Source of the DNA: CAWVWD01 sp965662365
GTDB taxonomy: Bacteria; Bacteroidota; Bacteroidia; Chitinophagales; Saprospiraceae
Length of the DNA: 54,735 nt
Assembly (NCBI GenBank): GCA_965662365.1
Contig: CBFIHR010000024.1
Coordinates: 1 to 54,735, forward strand
Direction of reading: 5' to 3'
Within the stretch, counting starts at the first letter, position 1. Each line of letters opens with the position of its first letter. The notes beneath the pieces are model-generated. The model was given only the letters and a program-made list of their open reading frames with translations. It had not been told where the DNA came from and did no database searches. Position numbers and translations under genes: made by a program. Shown here one piece after another: positions 24,664-33,329 of this stretch.

Positions 24664-26154
24664 ATGAAATTCATAACAAAAACCGCCACGTACATTTTAT
24701 CGCTAATCTTTGTCGTATCATTCAATTATCTTTTTGCGGACAACACGACTATTATTACAGGTGTTGTGCAAAATACAGGTACAATTGAACATTCTCCAAA
24801 AAAATATTTAAAAATAGAACTTTTCACTCCTCATTTGAGTAGTCAAGTTGTCTATAAAAATATTGTGATGGAAGATTCTTCTTTTCAGATAAAATTAGAT
24901 ATTACGGAGCCGCAGGTAGTCGCTCTAAAGTATTTGCGTCGCAAAGTCTATCTTTATGTAGAGCCTTATGATACGCTTCAGATGAGTTTAGATGCAGATG
25001 ACTTCCCGGCGTCGTTGAGTTTTCTGGGAGAGGCAGGTGTGAATAATAAAATATTTGCTGATTTTACCAGTAAATTTCCCGAGGAAAAGAATCAGTTCAA
25101 AATGATGCAGTACCGAAAAGGTACGGTGTATTATAAAGTGGGGGTTGATTTGGATAGCGATATGCGTCGTAAATCTCCAGAGGATTTCAGAAAGCAAATA
25201 GACGAGGAAAGAGATGCGAAAATAGCAGCTTATAGTGCATATAAAGAAAAATATGGTACACCTTCTGAAGATTTTGAACTGTACATGTGGTCAGAAATTC
25301 ACTACGGCTGGGCAATGACATTATTAACTTATGGTCATGCTCATGGTTATTATAACAAAGTCACTCCGGAGTTTTTCTTCTTTGTACACGATGTACCTTT
25401 GATGAATGCTAAAGCGATGGGAAATCCTAAATACAGAAATTACATACAAGCTTACATTAATTATGCTTGTATGGAAAAATATCCAGAAGAAGATATATTT
25501 TTCAAACAATTAGAAATCGCAGAGGAAGAAGGTTTGGAGGGAGAGGCAATGGCTTATTTTAAGTCAACCTTGCTTGTACGTGCATTGAAAAAGCACGACG
25601 ATCAATCAAAAGTGATTCCACATTATCAAGACTTTTTGAATACGAATACATACGAAAAGTATAACAAAATTGTAATGGAAACTTACGAGAGCGTCAATCG
25701 TTACGCTGCCGGACAATATGCTTCTAATTTTACCTTAAAAGATGTTTCAGGGAATAGCGTTTCTTTAAATGATTTTCGAGGAAAAATAATCTATATGGAT
25801 TTTTGGGCAAGTTGGTGTCGTCCTTGTGTTCAAAAATTAGATGAGATACAAACTATTAAGGATGATTTGGCGTATAGTGAAAATATTGTCTTTATTCATA
25901 TTTCTTTTGATGGTAATTATGATGAATGGACCGCAAAAATAAATGAGAAAGGGTTCACGGGGATTCATCTGCAAGCGCCCGAAAGTACAAAATCAGAAGT
26001 TGCTAAACTTTATAATATTAAAGCGTTACCGGAGTATTTTATCATTACGCCTCAAGGAACGTATGCTCAAAAACCTATTCGCTTTGATATTGATGAAATT
26101 CAAGATATTTTGAAACAATTGGATAAAAAAGTTTCGGTAGATGCAGGAAATTGA
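24664..26154 (+). CDS. TlpA-like thioredoxin-domain exported protein
   Basis: A 496-residue exported protein. The reading frame stays open back to a GTG at 24601, but ATG at 24664 starts a proper signal peptide (MKFITKTATYILSLIFVV), so it is preferred. Residues about 30-135 form a DUF4369-like beta domain (ITGVVQNTG, then YLYVEPYDTLQMSLDADDF). A helical middle region follows, and the C-terminal thioredoxin domain (about 355-485) carries the active site WASWCRPC and the cis-Pro motif IKALPEYFI. TlpA/ResA-like proteins reduce periplasmic disulfides, for example during cytochrome c maturation. Expression is likely controlled through the palindrome at 24446-24466. Confidence 0.9.
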   Translation: MKFITKTATYILSLIFVVSFNYLFADNTTIITGVVQNTGTIEHSPKKYLKIELFTPHLSSQVVYKNIVMEDSSFQIKLDITEPQVVALKYLRRKVYLYVEPYDTLQMSLDADDFPASLSFLGEAGVNNKIFADFTSKFPEEKNQFKMMQYRKGTVYYKVGVDLDSDMRRKSPEDFRKQIDEERDAKIAAYSAYKEKYGTPSEDFELYMWSEIHYGWAMTLLTYGHAHGYYNKVTPEFFFFVHDVPLMNAKAMGNPKYRNYIQAYINYACMEKYPEEDIFFKQLEIAEEEGLEGEAMAYFKSTLLVRALKKHDDQSKVIPHYQDFLNTNTYEKYNKIVMETYESVNRYAAGQYASNFTLKDVSGNSVSLNDFRGKIIYMDFWASWCRPCVQKLDEIQTIKDDLAYSENIVFIHISFDGNYDEWTAKINEKGFTGIHLQAPESTKSEVAKLYNIKALPEYFIITPQGTYAQKPIRFDIDEIQDILKQLDKKVSVDAGN

Positions 26155-26165
26155 TTTTGAAATGC

Positions 26166-26213
26166 GAGGTGTGAAGTGTAAGGTTGTACAGGACAATACA
26201 CGCTTCACACCTC
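26166..26213. terminator. Stem-loop after the TlpA-like gene
   Basis: GAGGTGTGAAG (26166-26176) pairs with CTTCACACCTC (26203-26213). There is no T run, so it acts as a 3' structure or a weak bidirectional terminator between convergent genes. Confidence 0.6.
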
Positions 26214-26220
26214 ACAGTTA

Positions 26221-26832
26221 TCACTTGATTTCACAGTGTAACAATTTTTTTCCTTCAATAAATCCTTCTAAAACATCACCGATTTTCACTGGTCCAACGC
26301 CTGCAGGTGTTCCGGTATAAATTAAATCGCCTGTCGCTAACGTAAAATATTTAGACAAATAACTAATTAAGTAACTGAAATCAAAAATCAAATCTTTTGT
26401 CGTTCCGACTTGTACTTTTTCGCCATTTTTTAATAAATGAAATTCTACCGCTTCACTATTTTGTAAACTTTCATACGGAATAAATTCGCCTATCGGAGCA
26501 GCATTATCAAAGGCTTTCGCAATTTCCCACGGATGACCTTTGGCTTTACATTTTGCTTGAACATCACGAGCGGTAAAGTCAATACCGATGGATATTTCCT
26601 CAAAATATTTGTGGGCAAATTTTGGCTCAACATGTTTACAACTTCCACTTATTTTTAAAACAATTTCTGCTTCATAGTGCAAATCTTCCGTGAAGTCTGG
26701 ATAGTAAAATGCTTTGTTGTTTCGTAATAATGACGTGACAGGTTTCATAAAAACCAATGGTTTACTCGGAACAGGATTACTCAATTCTTTGGCGTGTTCC
26801 ACGTAGTTTCTACCGATACAAAATATTTTCAT
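26221..26832 (-). CDS. FAH-family hydrolase (FAHD1-like)
   Basis: A 203-residue cytosolic enzyme of the fumarylacetoacetate-hydrolase superfamily. It opens with KIFCIGRNYVEHAKEL and carries the metal-site motif LHYEAEIVLKISG (two Glu ligands), GIDFTARDVQ and the C-terminal TGTPAGVGPV. The length matches FAHD1/YcgM-type proteins, which act on acylpyruvates or decarboxylate oxaloacetate. The exact substrate is not decided by sequence. It is separated from metK upstream by a strong terminator, so it has its own promoter. Confidence 0.9.
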   Translation of the reverse strand: MKIFCIGRNYVEHAKELSNPVPSKPLVFMKPVTSLLRNNKAFYYPDFTEDLHYEAEIVLKISGSCKHVEPKFAHKYFEEISIGIDFTARDVQAKCKAKGHPWEIAKAFDNAAPIGEFIPYESLQNSEAVEFHLLKNGEKVQVGTTKDLIFDFSYLISYLSKYFTLATGDLIYTGTPAGVGPVKIGDVLEGFIEGKKLLHCEIK

Positions 26833-27010
26833 TTTTAGTGATTTTAGCTTTTATAAATCAATGCAAGATTAGGATTTTTTTAGGAATTATTCTGACTTTC
26901 GTCAAAATATACCGTTAGTTTTTCCATTTTCATTTTAACTGAGGTATTCGATTTTTTCAAAATGGATTTCTATAAAGTTATCTCATAAAGTCAAACTAAT
27001 TTTTCAAAAT

Positions 27011-27046
27011 AAAAAACCCAATCTCAAAGATCGAGATTGGGTTTTT
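27011..27046 (-). terminator. Rho-independent terminator of metK
   Basis: AAAAACCCAATCTC (27012-27025) pairs with GAGATTGGGTTTTT (27033-27046). Read on the minus strand, the hairpin is followed by a T run. It can work in both directions. Confidence 0.92.
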
Positions 27047-27083
27047 AATATTTTCTACCAATAAAATGTTGACTACTCATTGA

Positions 27084-28337
27084 CTAAAGTCCAAAAGCAG
27101 CTTTCACCTTATCCACATAATCTAATTTTTCCCAAGTAAATGTTTCTACTTCACGCTCTAAAATTTGACCAGAACCATTTTTGAAAGAAACGGTCTTAAT
27201 TTCAGATTTTCTACCCATGTGACCATAAGCCGCTGATTCTGAATAGATAGGATTACGTAATTTCAAACGAGTTTCAATTGCATAAGGACGCATATCAAAT
27301 ACCTCATCAACGATATTTGCGATTTCGCTATCTGATTTGTCCACATTTGCAGAACCGTAAGTATTGACATAAATATTCGTTGGACGAGCGACGCCAATTG
27401 CGTAAGAAACTTGTACCAAAACTTCATTACAAACACCAGCAGCCACCAAGTTTTTCGCAATATGACGAGTCGCATAAGCCGCCGAACGGTCAACTTTTGA
27501 AGGATCTTTCCCAGAGAAAGCACCTCCACCGTGCGCACCTTTTCCACCGTAAGTGTCAACGATAATTTTACGACCTGTCAAACCAGTATCGCCGTGAGGA
27601 CCACCGATTACAAACTTTCCAGTCGGATTAACGTGATACGTGATTTTATCGTTAAACAAAGCCTGAACTTCAGTTTTAGTCATCGCTTTTACACGAGGAA
27701 TCACGATATTGATCACATCAGCTTTGATTTGAGCTAACATTGTTTCATCTTCATCGAAATCGTCATGCTGCGTAGAAACAACAATAGAATCAATTCTCAA
27801 TGGTGTGTTATCGTCAGAATATTCGATAGTCACCTGTGATTTACTATCTGGACGCAAGTACGTCATTTCTTCTCCACCTTTACGAATATCCGCCAAAACC
27901 TGTAAGATTTTGTGTGATAAATCTAAAGCCAAAGGCATGTAATTATCCGTTTCGTTGGTCGCATAACCGAACATCATACCCTGATCACCTGCTCCCTGCT
28001 CTTCTGCGACAGCACGCTCTACACCTTGATTGATGTCTGGAGATTGTTCATGAATTGCGGACAAAACGCCGCAAGATTTTGCTTCAAACATATACTCAGA
28101 CTTCGTATAACCAATACGCTCAATCACATCACGAGCGATTTGTTGTACGTCTAAGTAAGTTTGTGTTTTGACTTCACCTGCCAAAACAACTTGACCTGTT
28201 GTCACTAATGTTTCACAAGCTACCTTTGAGCTTGGATCAAAAGCAATAAAGTGATCCACCAACGCATCTGAAATCTGATCTGCTACTTTATCCGGATGTC
28301 CTTCTGATACAGATTCAGAAGTAAATAAATATGGCAT
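27084..28337 (-). CDS. metK: S-adenosylmethionine synthase
   Basis: A 417-residue enzyme that makes S-adenosylmethionine from methionine and ATP. Family signatures are plain: FTSESVSEGHPDKVADQISD at the N-terminus, EEQGAGDQGMMFGYA (the ATP-binding hexapeptide region) and the P-loop-like GGGAFSGKDPSKVDRSAAYA. The length is slightly above the bacterial norm. The leader (28338-28460) shows heptamer repeats but no recognisable SAM riboswitch. A -7 match sits at 28467-28474. Confidence 0.98.
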   Translation of the reverse strand: MPYLFTSESVSEGHPDKVADQISDALVDHFIAFDPSSKVACETLVTTGQVVLAGEVKTQTYLDVQQIARDVIERIGYTKSEYMFEAKSCGVLSAIHEQSPDINQGVERAVAEEQGAGDQGMMFGYATNETDNYMPLALDLSHKILQVLADIRKGGEEMTYLRPDSKSQVTIEYSDDNTPLRIDSIVVSTQHDDFDEDETMLAQIKADVINIVIPRVKAMTKTEVQALFNDKITYHVNPTGKFVIGGPHGDTGLTGRKIIVDTYGGKGAHGGGAFSGKDPSKVDRSAAYATRHIAKNLVAAGVCNEVLVQVSYAIGVARPTNIYVNTYGSANVDKSDSEIANIVDEVFDMRPYAIETRLKLRNPIYSESAAYGHMGRKSEIKTVSFKNGSGQILEREVETFTWEKLDYVDKVKAAFGL

Positions 28338-28350
28338 TTTAAATATTTTT

Positions 28351-28394
28351 AGTAATTAGTGATTAGTGATTAATTATAGTAGTGATTAGTAATT
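28351..28394. repeat. 7-base tandem repeats (AGTRATT) in the metK leader
   Basis: AGTAATT, AGTGATT and AGTGATT (28351-28371), a 9-base gap, then AGTGATT and AGTAATT (28381-28394). The same heptamer recurs as inverted arms at 30837-30920. Confidence 0.85.
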
Positions 28395-28466
28395 TCAAAC
28401 GATGTTGAAGCCTTTCACTGAACCTTAAACCGCTAAATCTTAAATTCATGTTGACTTTAAAAGTCG

Positions 28467-28474
28467 CAAAGATA
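28467..28474 (-). promoter_or_regulatory. Putative -7 element of metK
   Basis: CAAAGATA on the plus strand is TATCTTTG on the minus strand. It implies a leader of about 120 bases that carries the heptamer repeats. Confidence 0.45.
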
Positions 28475-28777
28475 GTAATTGAAATATTATTTTTTAAGTA
28501 TGAAAGGTTTTCGTGTGAAGTCAAAAACAGATAAAAATTGTTTTATGAAGTGTTTAAATAGCAATCATTTATTAGAAGACTCTCTGATTTGATTATAAAA
28601 ATGCTTATTATTTAAAATTTAACGCCAAGTTTATTTTCTGTTAATTTTAATATCAAAAAACATTTTGTGAATTTTACTTTGTGAAGATAGCTGTTTTTTT
28701 TTGTTAAAATTATACCCCTTCAAAGCAAAACAGAATTAACCTTAATATAGGCTAAAACTCAATTTGAAGCTAATTTT

Positions 28778-28903
28778 ATGAAATTTCACGGTAAAATATC
28801 TGGAATAGAAGTTACTCAAGACCAACTTCAAAGTAACATCACTCAAAACGATCAGATAAAATAGAGTGAAGTGTCATTGTTTCATAAAGTTTTATCAGAA
28901 TAA
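28778..28903 (+). pseudogene. Possible decayed ORF with an internal stop
   Basis: ATG at 28778 reads MKFHGKISGIEVTQDQLQSN then ITQNDQIK, a TAG at 28862-28864, and continues in frame as SEVSLFHKVLSE to TAA. The composition is protein-like but nothing is recognised. It could be chance in AT-rich DNA. Confidence 0.22.
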
Positions 28904-29084
28904 CTTTTTTTTTATAAATATTTAGAATGTTTTTCAAACAGATAATTTGTATATATCCAAACATTGCAAAATAAAACATTGTAAAGTAATCGTATTGTAA
29001 ACCATGATAATTAGTTGTAGTAAAATAGCCTAATTTGCTGTAATTCAATGAATAATATAAATTGAAAAGAAAAAAAATTATCCT

Positions 29085-29115
29085 TTTGTTAATTAGTAGT
29101 TTTAACTTATTTTTG
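29085..29115 (+). promoter_or_regulatory. Promoter of atpD
   Basis: TTTG (29085-29088), a 19-base spacer, then TATTTTTG (29108-29115): a textbook Bacteroidota -33/-7 pair. The start site would be near 29121, giving a leader of about 90 bases. Confidence 0.75.
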
Positions 29116-29210
29116 TGCAAAATTTTAAATGGTGTTATATCTATATAGTATCATTAGAATATATAAATTCATTGATTTCAGTTTAAAAAACGATAAAAAG
29201 TCAAATAATT

Positions 29211-30725
29211 ATGGCAAATATTGGTCGCATCAAGCAGATAATCGGACCTGTTGTGGACGTTAGCTTCTCAGAAGAAGGTTCAACGTTGCCTAAGATTCTT
29301 AATGGTTTGAAAATCACTAAAGAAGATGGTACAACATTAGTATTCGAAACGCAACAACACTTAGGAGAAGATAGTGTTCGTGCTATCGCAATGGACTCAA
29401 CTGATGGTTTAACTCGTGGAATGAAAGTAGAAGACATGGGTTCTCCGATTGCTGTTCCTATCGGTGATGCTATCAAAGGTCGTTTGTTTAACGTCGTAGG
29501 TCAAGCAATTGACGGTTTACCACAACCTAAAACAGGTCAAACTGCTCCTATTCACGCTACTCCTCCAGCATACGAAAACTTATCTACAGAAGAAGAAGTA
29601 TTATATACAGGTATTAAAGTAATTGATTTGATTTGCCCTTACTTAAAAGGTGGTAAAATTGGATTATTCGGTGGTGCAGGTGTAGGTAAAACGGTACTAA
29701 TTCAGGAGTTAATCAACAATATCGCAAAAGCGTATTCAGGTTTATCTGTATTCGCAGGTGTTGGTGAGCGTACTCGTGAAGGAAACGATTTGATGCGTGA
29801 GATGTTAGAAGCAGGTATCATCAACTACGGTGAAGGATTCATGCACTCAATGGAAGAAGGTGGTTGGGATTTATCGAAAGTGAATATTGAAGGTTTAACA
29901 GAATCTAAAGCAACATTCGTTTTCGGTCAGATGAACGAACCTCCAGGTGCTCGTGCAAGAGTTGCTTTAACAGGTTTAGCAATTGCGGAATATTTCCGTG
30001 ATGGTGATATGAACGATCCAAATGGTGGAAAAGACATCTTGATGTTTATTGATAATATCTTCCGTTTTACTCAAGCAGGTTCTGAGGTATCGGCTTTATT
30101 AGGTCGTATGCCTTCAGCGGTAGGTTACCAGCCAACTTTAGCAACTGAGATGGGTTTAATGCAGGAACGTATTACTTCAACTAAACGTGGTTCAATTACT
30201 TCCGTACAGGCGGTATATGTACCAGCGGATGATTTAACGGATCCAGCTCCAGCGACAACTTTCGCTCACTTAGATGCAACAACGGTATTATCTCGTAAAT
30301 TAGCTTCTTTAGGTATTTATCCAGCGGTAGATCCTTTAGATTCTTCTTCACGTATCTTGAACCGTGCAACTTTAGGTGACGCTCACTACGATACAGCTCA
30401 GCGTGTAATGCAAATCTTACAACGTTACAACGAATTACAGGATATTATCGCTATCTTAGGTATGGAAGAGCTTTCTGACGAAGATAAAATGGCGGTAAAT
30501 CGTGCAAGAAAAGTACAACGTTTCTTATCACAGCCGTTCCACGTAGCAGAGCAGTTCACAGGTTTAGAAGGTGTATTAGTACCTATCGAGGAAACTATCC
30601 GTGGTTTCAATATGATTTTAGATGGTGAAGTTGACCAATATCCAGAATCAGCATTCAACTTGAAAGGTTCTATCGAGCAGGCTATCGAAGCAGGTGAGAA
30701 AATGTTAGCAGAAGCTGCTGCATAA
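29211..30725 (+). CDS. atpD: ATP synthase F1 subunit beta
   Basis: A 504-residue catalytic subunit of F1. Walker A is GGAGVGKTVLIQEL (about 150-163), followed by GERTREGNDL, the Walker B region ILMFIDNIFRFTQAGSEVSA and the family signature PAVDPLDSSS. It hydrolyses or makes ATP at the alpha-beta interface. As in many Bacteroidota, atpD and atpC form a unit of their own, apart from the other ATP synthase genes, which are not in the window. A stem-loop lies between atpD and atpC. Confidence 0.99.
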   Translation: MANIGRIKQIIGPVVDVSFSEEGSTLPKILNGLKITKEDGTTLVFETQQHLGEDSVRAIAMDSTDGLTRGMKVEDMGSPIAVPIGDAIKGRLFNVVGQAIDGLPQPKTGQTAPIHATPPAYENLSTEEEVLYTGIKVIDLICPYLKGGKIGLFGGAGVGKTVLIQELINNIAKAYSGLSVFAGVGERTREGNDLMREMLEAGIINYGEGFMHSMEEGGWDLSKVNIEGLTESKATFVFGQMNEPPGARARVALTGLAIAEYFRDGDMNDPNGGKDILMFIDNIFRFTQAGSEVSALLGRMPSAVGYQPTLATEMGLMQERITSTKRGSITSVQAVYVPADDLTDPAPATTFAHLDATTVLSRKLASLGIYPAVDPLDSSSRILNRATLGDAHYDTAQRVMQILQRYNELQDIIAILGMEELSDEDKMAVNRARKVQRFLSQPFHVAEQFTGLEGVLVPIEETIRGFNMILDGEVDQYPESAFNLKGSIEQAIEAGEKMLAEAAA

Positions 30726-30729
30726 TTTT

Positions 30730-30757
30730 AATTAGAAATTAGGAATGGTTAATTAAT
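30730..30757. repeat. Degenerate 7-base repeats after atpD
   Basis: AATTAGA, AATTAGG, AATGGTT and AATTAAT follow the stop codon in a 7-base phase. It is a weaker member of the heptamer class. Confidence 0.4.
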
Positions 30758-30793
30758 GATTGATTAATACATCCCTTAATTATAAAATATCAA

Positions 30794-30834
30794 GATGGGA
30801 ATTGGGAAACTATTTCCTGATTCCCATTCTTTTG
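30794..30834 (+). terminator. Stem-loop between atpD and atpC
   Basis: A 16-bp stem (30794-30809 with 30813-30828, with G-T pairs) around a 3-base loop, followed by CTTTTGTT. It could reduce read-through into atpC or protect the atpD mRNA end. Confidence 0.7.
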
Positions 30835-30836
30835 TT

Positions 30837-30920
30837 AGTAATCAGTGATTATTATTGCGTCGATAGTTTCAAATTAATAATATTAACTATCAAATAATCA
30901 ATCACTAATCACTAATCACG
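30837..30920. repeat. Inverted heptamer tracts before atpC
   Basis: AGTAATC-AGTGATT (30837-30850) faces AATCACT-AATCACT-AATCACG (30900-30920). The two tracts are reverse complements of each other and of the metK-leader unit, so the mRNA can fold. Confidence 0.8.
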
Positions 30921-30933
30921 AATTCACTAAAAA

Positions 30934-31185
30934 ATGAAATTAGTTGTATTAACTCCGGAAGAGGAATATTTCAGTGGTGAAATTACAAGTATCAATGTAC
31001 CGGGCATCGCTGGTGCGTTCGAGATATTGAAAGGTCACGCACCTATCATTTCTGCTTTGACAAGTGGAACTGTAAAAGTAGCGAAAACCGAAGGCGGTAA
31101 CGAAAACATCAAGATTACTGGCGGTTTCATCGAAGTGTTGAATAATGAAGTTTCTGTTTTAGCATCAGGTATTACTAAAGCATAA
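30934..31185 (+). CDS. atpC: ATP synthase F1 subunit epsilon (beta-sandwich domain only)
   Basis: An 83-residue protein matching the N-terminal beta-sandwich of the epsilon subunit (LVVLTPEEEYFSGEITSINV, then GAFEILKGHAPIISALTSG). The C-terminal helical hairpin found in the roughly 135-residue enterobacterial subunit is absent, as is common in Bacteroidota. It sits on the central stalk with gamma; without the hairpin it cannot give the extended inhibited state. It is probably transcribed from the atpD promoter past the stem-loop. Confidence 0.95.
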   Translation: MKLVVLTPEEEYFSGEITSINVPGIAGAFEILKGHAPIISALTSGTVKVAKTEGGNENIKITGGFIEVLNNEVSVLASGITKA

Positions 31186-31228
31186 TATCAACATAGATAA
31201 TTCGATAATTCACGTTATCTTTTATATA

Positions 31229-31270
31229 AAAAGCCATCTGGACGCTTAAGTCGAGATGGCTTTTGTTTTG
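31229..31270 (+). terminator. Rho-independent terminator of atpC
   Basis: AAAAGCCATCT (31229-31239) pairs with AGATGGCTTTT (31254-31264), with an inner GAC/GTC pair, followed by GTTTTG. Confidence 0.9.
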
Positions 31271-31332
31271 TAATAATGATATTATTCACTAATCTTATCG
31301 GATACTTTTATAACACCTTTTATAGAATAAGA

Positions 31333-31360
31333 AAGCCTTCCCAAAATATTGAGAAGGCTT
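31333..31360 (-). terminator. Stem-loop after the small lipoprotein gene
   Basis: AAGCCTTC (31333-31340) pairs with GAAGGCTT (31353-31360), 27 bases past the stop on the minus strand. The T run is weak. Confidence 0.6.
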
Positions 31361-31386
31361 CTTTAAATCTAACGTGATTTATTGAA

Positions 31387-31560
31387 TTATTTTGTTGTAT
31401 CAACGGCAGTTGTGTCCGCAGCAGCAGGAACTTCTTGAGTTGCAGGTGCTTGTTGTTCTGTTTGTTGATCTTGTGTTTGTTGTTCGGTAGCTTCATTCCC
31501 ACATGCTGAAAAAACAGCCAATCCCACTACTGCTACAAATACTACTACAAATTTTTTCAT
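31387..31560 (-). CDS. 57-residue lipoprotein with Gln/Thr/Ala-rich tail
   Basis: ATG at 31560 (minus) reads MKKFVVVFVAVVGLAVFSAC, a textbook lipoprotein signal with lipobox VFSAC (Cys20), followed by a 37-residue low-complexity tail rich in Gln, Thr, Ala and Asp, ending DTTAVDTTK. It stops at 31387-31389. The mature peptide has no fold that can be recognised. Small lipoproteins of this kind are common in Bacteroidota and easily missed by length cut-offs. A stem-loop follows the gene. Confidence 0.8.
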   Translation of the reverse strand: MKKFVVVFVAVVGLAVFSACGNEATEQQTQDQQTEQQAPATQEVPAAADTTAVDTTK

Positions 31561-31774
31561 TTTAATAAATGTTTAATTACGTTTAAATAAAGTGTTTAAC
31601 TAACTAGAAACGACTTTTGTTACTTGAATTTTCCTTTCAGAAAAGCCGTCCTTTTCAAATAGAATGCACTTTAGTCGTAGGAATAATGAATAAGTCACAC
31701 TTCATGAAAAATAAAAAGTAAATTTTATTAAAATAATTTTCCATAAAAGCTGAAACGTAGTAATATTAATGCTT

Positions 31775-33262
31775 TTAAGATTTTTGTAAATGCAAAATTG
31801 TATAAAAAAATATCGTACTAAAGCCAATAGATAACAATCCATGAAATATTAAAAAAGTGCTATTTCCAATTAATAAGCCCGAGATAAATCCAAACAAAAA
31901 GTAGATCGCTAACAAGCCTTCAAAAATTGTCGTCCAAGTGACTTTTCGAGTCTGATATTTTGTATTTTGAAAAGAATCACCGAAGCTCTTAATATTAAAT
32001 TTGGGAGTTCGAATAAATGCAGACTTTTTCCCTGACCAACCCTCTAAAACGGCGATCGAGTTGTGAAAACACAAACCCATAGATAAAGATAAAAATATCG
32101 GAAAATATACAATAAAAGTCAATAAACGCTTCGCATAACTTCCTTCTTGAAAAAATGCTCGAACGTTCGCTTCATAATAGACCAACAAAATTGCCAGCGT
32201 TGAAATCGCAAATAAACCTAAGAAATATTGTCCCATCGGAAAAGTTTTGCCGTTTAATAAAAATACCAACGGCACACTCGTAAGCCCTGCGATCAAAACT
32301 GCTATAAAAACCGTACTGTTAAATAAATGAAAAGAGCCATTCATCTTCTTTTTTAATGGAATATTTGAACTCCATATCCGAATTAAATTTTTACGAGCAT
32401 TCTCTGCTCCGCCTTTCATCCATCGAAATTGCTGAGATTTTAAACCGTTCATTTCGGCAGGCAACTCGGCTGGTGAACCGACTCCTTCCAAATAAATAAT
32501 TTTCCAACCTTTGATTTGAGCACGATAACTCAAGTCCAAATCTTCCGTCAAGGTATCAGCCTCCCAGCCGCCTGCATCATCGATTGTTTCTTTTCGCCAA
32601 ACGCCAGCCGTTCCATTAAACTGTAAAAGTGATTTTCCGGCAAAACGCCCGTTTTGTTCTACCGAAAAATGTACATCTAATTGCATTGCTTGCAACCTTG
32701 TCAGTAGCGAATATTTTTTATTAATGTGTTCCCAACGAGTCTGCACAACCCCAACTTTCTCATTCTCAAAATAAGGAATCGTTTCCAGTAAAAAATCAGG
32801 TTTTGGGAGAAAATCTGCATCAAAAATCGCAATCAAATCACCTTTCGCTTGTGGCGTTGCATCTTTTAACGCACCGGCTTTATAACCTTGTCGATTTGTA
32901 CGCACAATCTGCTCAATATCAAAGCCTTTCGCTTGATATTCAATGACTTTCTGCCGAGTAATTTCTACCGTTTCGTCCGTAGAATCATCTAACACATGGA
33001 TTTGAAACTTATCTTTTGGATAATTGATTTGTACGATATTATCAATTAATCGTTCAACAACATACATTTCGTTGAAAATTGGCAGTTGAATCGTTACAAA
33101 CGGCAAGTCATCAGTTAATTTAGCTTTCTTTAAATTTGATGCTTGATATTTTTCTAATTGTCGTTGACCTCTACGATAATCTAGCCATAAGAGTATTTGA
33201 CTCAAACAGTAAATCGCAATGAAGGTCAAGGCTAAAGCGTAAATTCCAAATAAAAAATACAT
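31775..33262 (-). CDS. Family 2 glycosyltransferase, processive CesA-like membrane enzyme
   Basis: A 495-residue membrane enzyme. One N-terminal helix (about 3-25) precedes a GT2 catalytic domain (about 50-290) with DDSTDETVEI, the DxD-type IFDADFLPKPDFL, the acceptor motif TEDLDLSYRAQIKGW and the QxxRW signature QQFRWMKGG. Four or more C-terminal helices follow (about 315-495). The pattern is that of cellulose-synthase-like enzymes that polymerise and pass a sugar chain. It follows a second GT2 gene on the same strand, so the pair may build a surface or storage glycan. The product sugar is unknown. Confidence 0.92.
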   Translation of the reverse strand: MYFLFGIYALALTFIAIYCLSQILLWLDYRRGQRQLEKYQASNLKKAKLTDDLPFVTIQLPIFNEMYVVERLIDNIVQINYPKDKFQIHVLDDSTDETVEITRQKVIEYQAKGFDIEQIVRTNRQGYKAGALKDATPQAKGDLIAIFDADFLPKPDFLLETIPYFENEKVGVVQTRWEHINKKYSLLTRLQAMQLDVHFSVEQNGRFAGKSLLQFNGTAGVWRKETIDDAGGWEADTLTEDLDLSYRAQIKGWKIIYLEGVGSPAELPAEMNGLKSQQFRWMKGGAENARKNLIRIWSSNIPLKKKMNGSFHLFNSTVFIAVLIAGLTSVPLVFLLNGKTFPMGQYFLGLFAISTLAILLVYYEANVRAFFQEGSYAKRLLTFIVYFPIFLSLSMGLCFHNSIAVLEGWSGKKSAFIRTPKFNIKSFGDSFQNTKYQTRKVTWTTIFEGLLAIYFLFGFISGLLIGNSTFLIFHGLLSIGFSTIFFYTILHLQKS

Positions 33263-33265
33263 AAA

Positions 33266-33321
33266 TCTGGTTGCTGGTTGCTATTACTTGATTCTTGATA
33301 ATAAACGCTCAATAATCAAGT
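33266..33321. repeat. Heptamer and inverted-repeat tract between the two glycosyltransferase genes
   Basis: CTGGTTG twice (33266-33279), then TACTTGATT (33284-33292) facing AATCAAGTA (33313-33321). It has the same 7-base periodicity as the metK and atpC tracts with a different unit. Confidence 0.6.
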
Positions 33322-33329
33322 AGTAGAAA

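Larger units (their letters stand above)
28338..29210. other. Divergent metK-atpD intergenic region
   Basis: 873 AT-rich bases holding heptamer repeats, the metK and atpD promoters and a possible decayed ORF (28778-28903). No other gene is supported. Confidence 0.45.

Noticed and set aside
28351..28394. Tandem AGTRATT units as a CRISPR array
   Set aside because: The units are 7 bases and contiguous, with no spacers and no cas genes nearby.
28338..28466. SAM riboswitch before metK
   Set aside because: I looked for a SAM-type aptamer core and terminator in the leader and saw only heptamer repeats.
31320..31502. 60-codon minus frame over the small lipoprotein
   Set aside because: A different minus frame holds a lipobox protein with a proper start. 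This one is Asn/Lys/Leu-rich shadow sequence.
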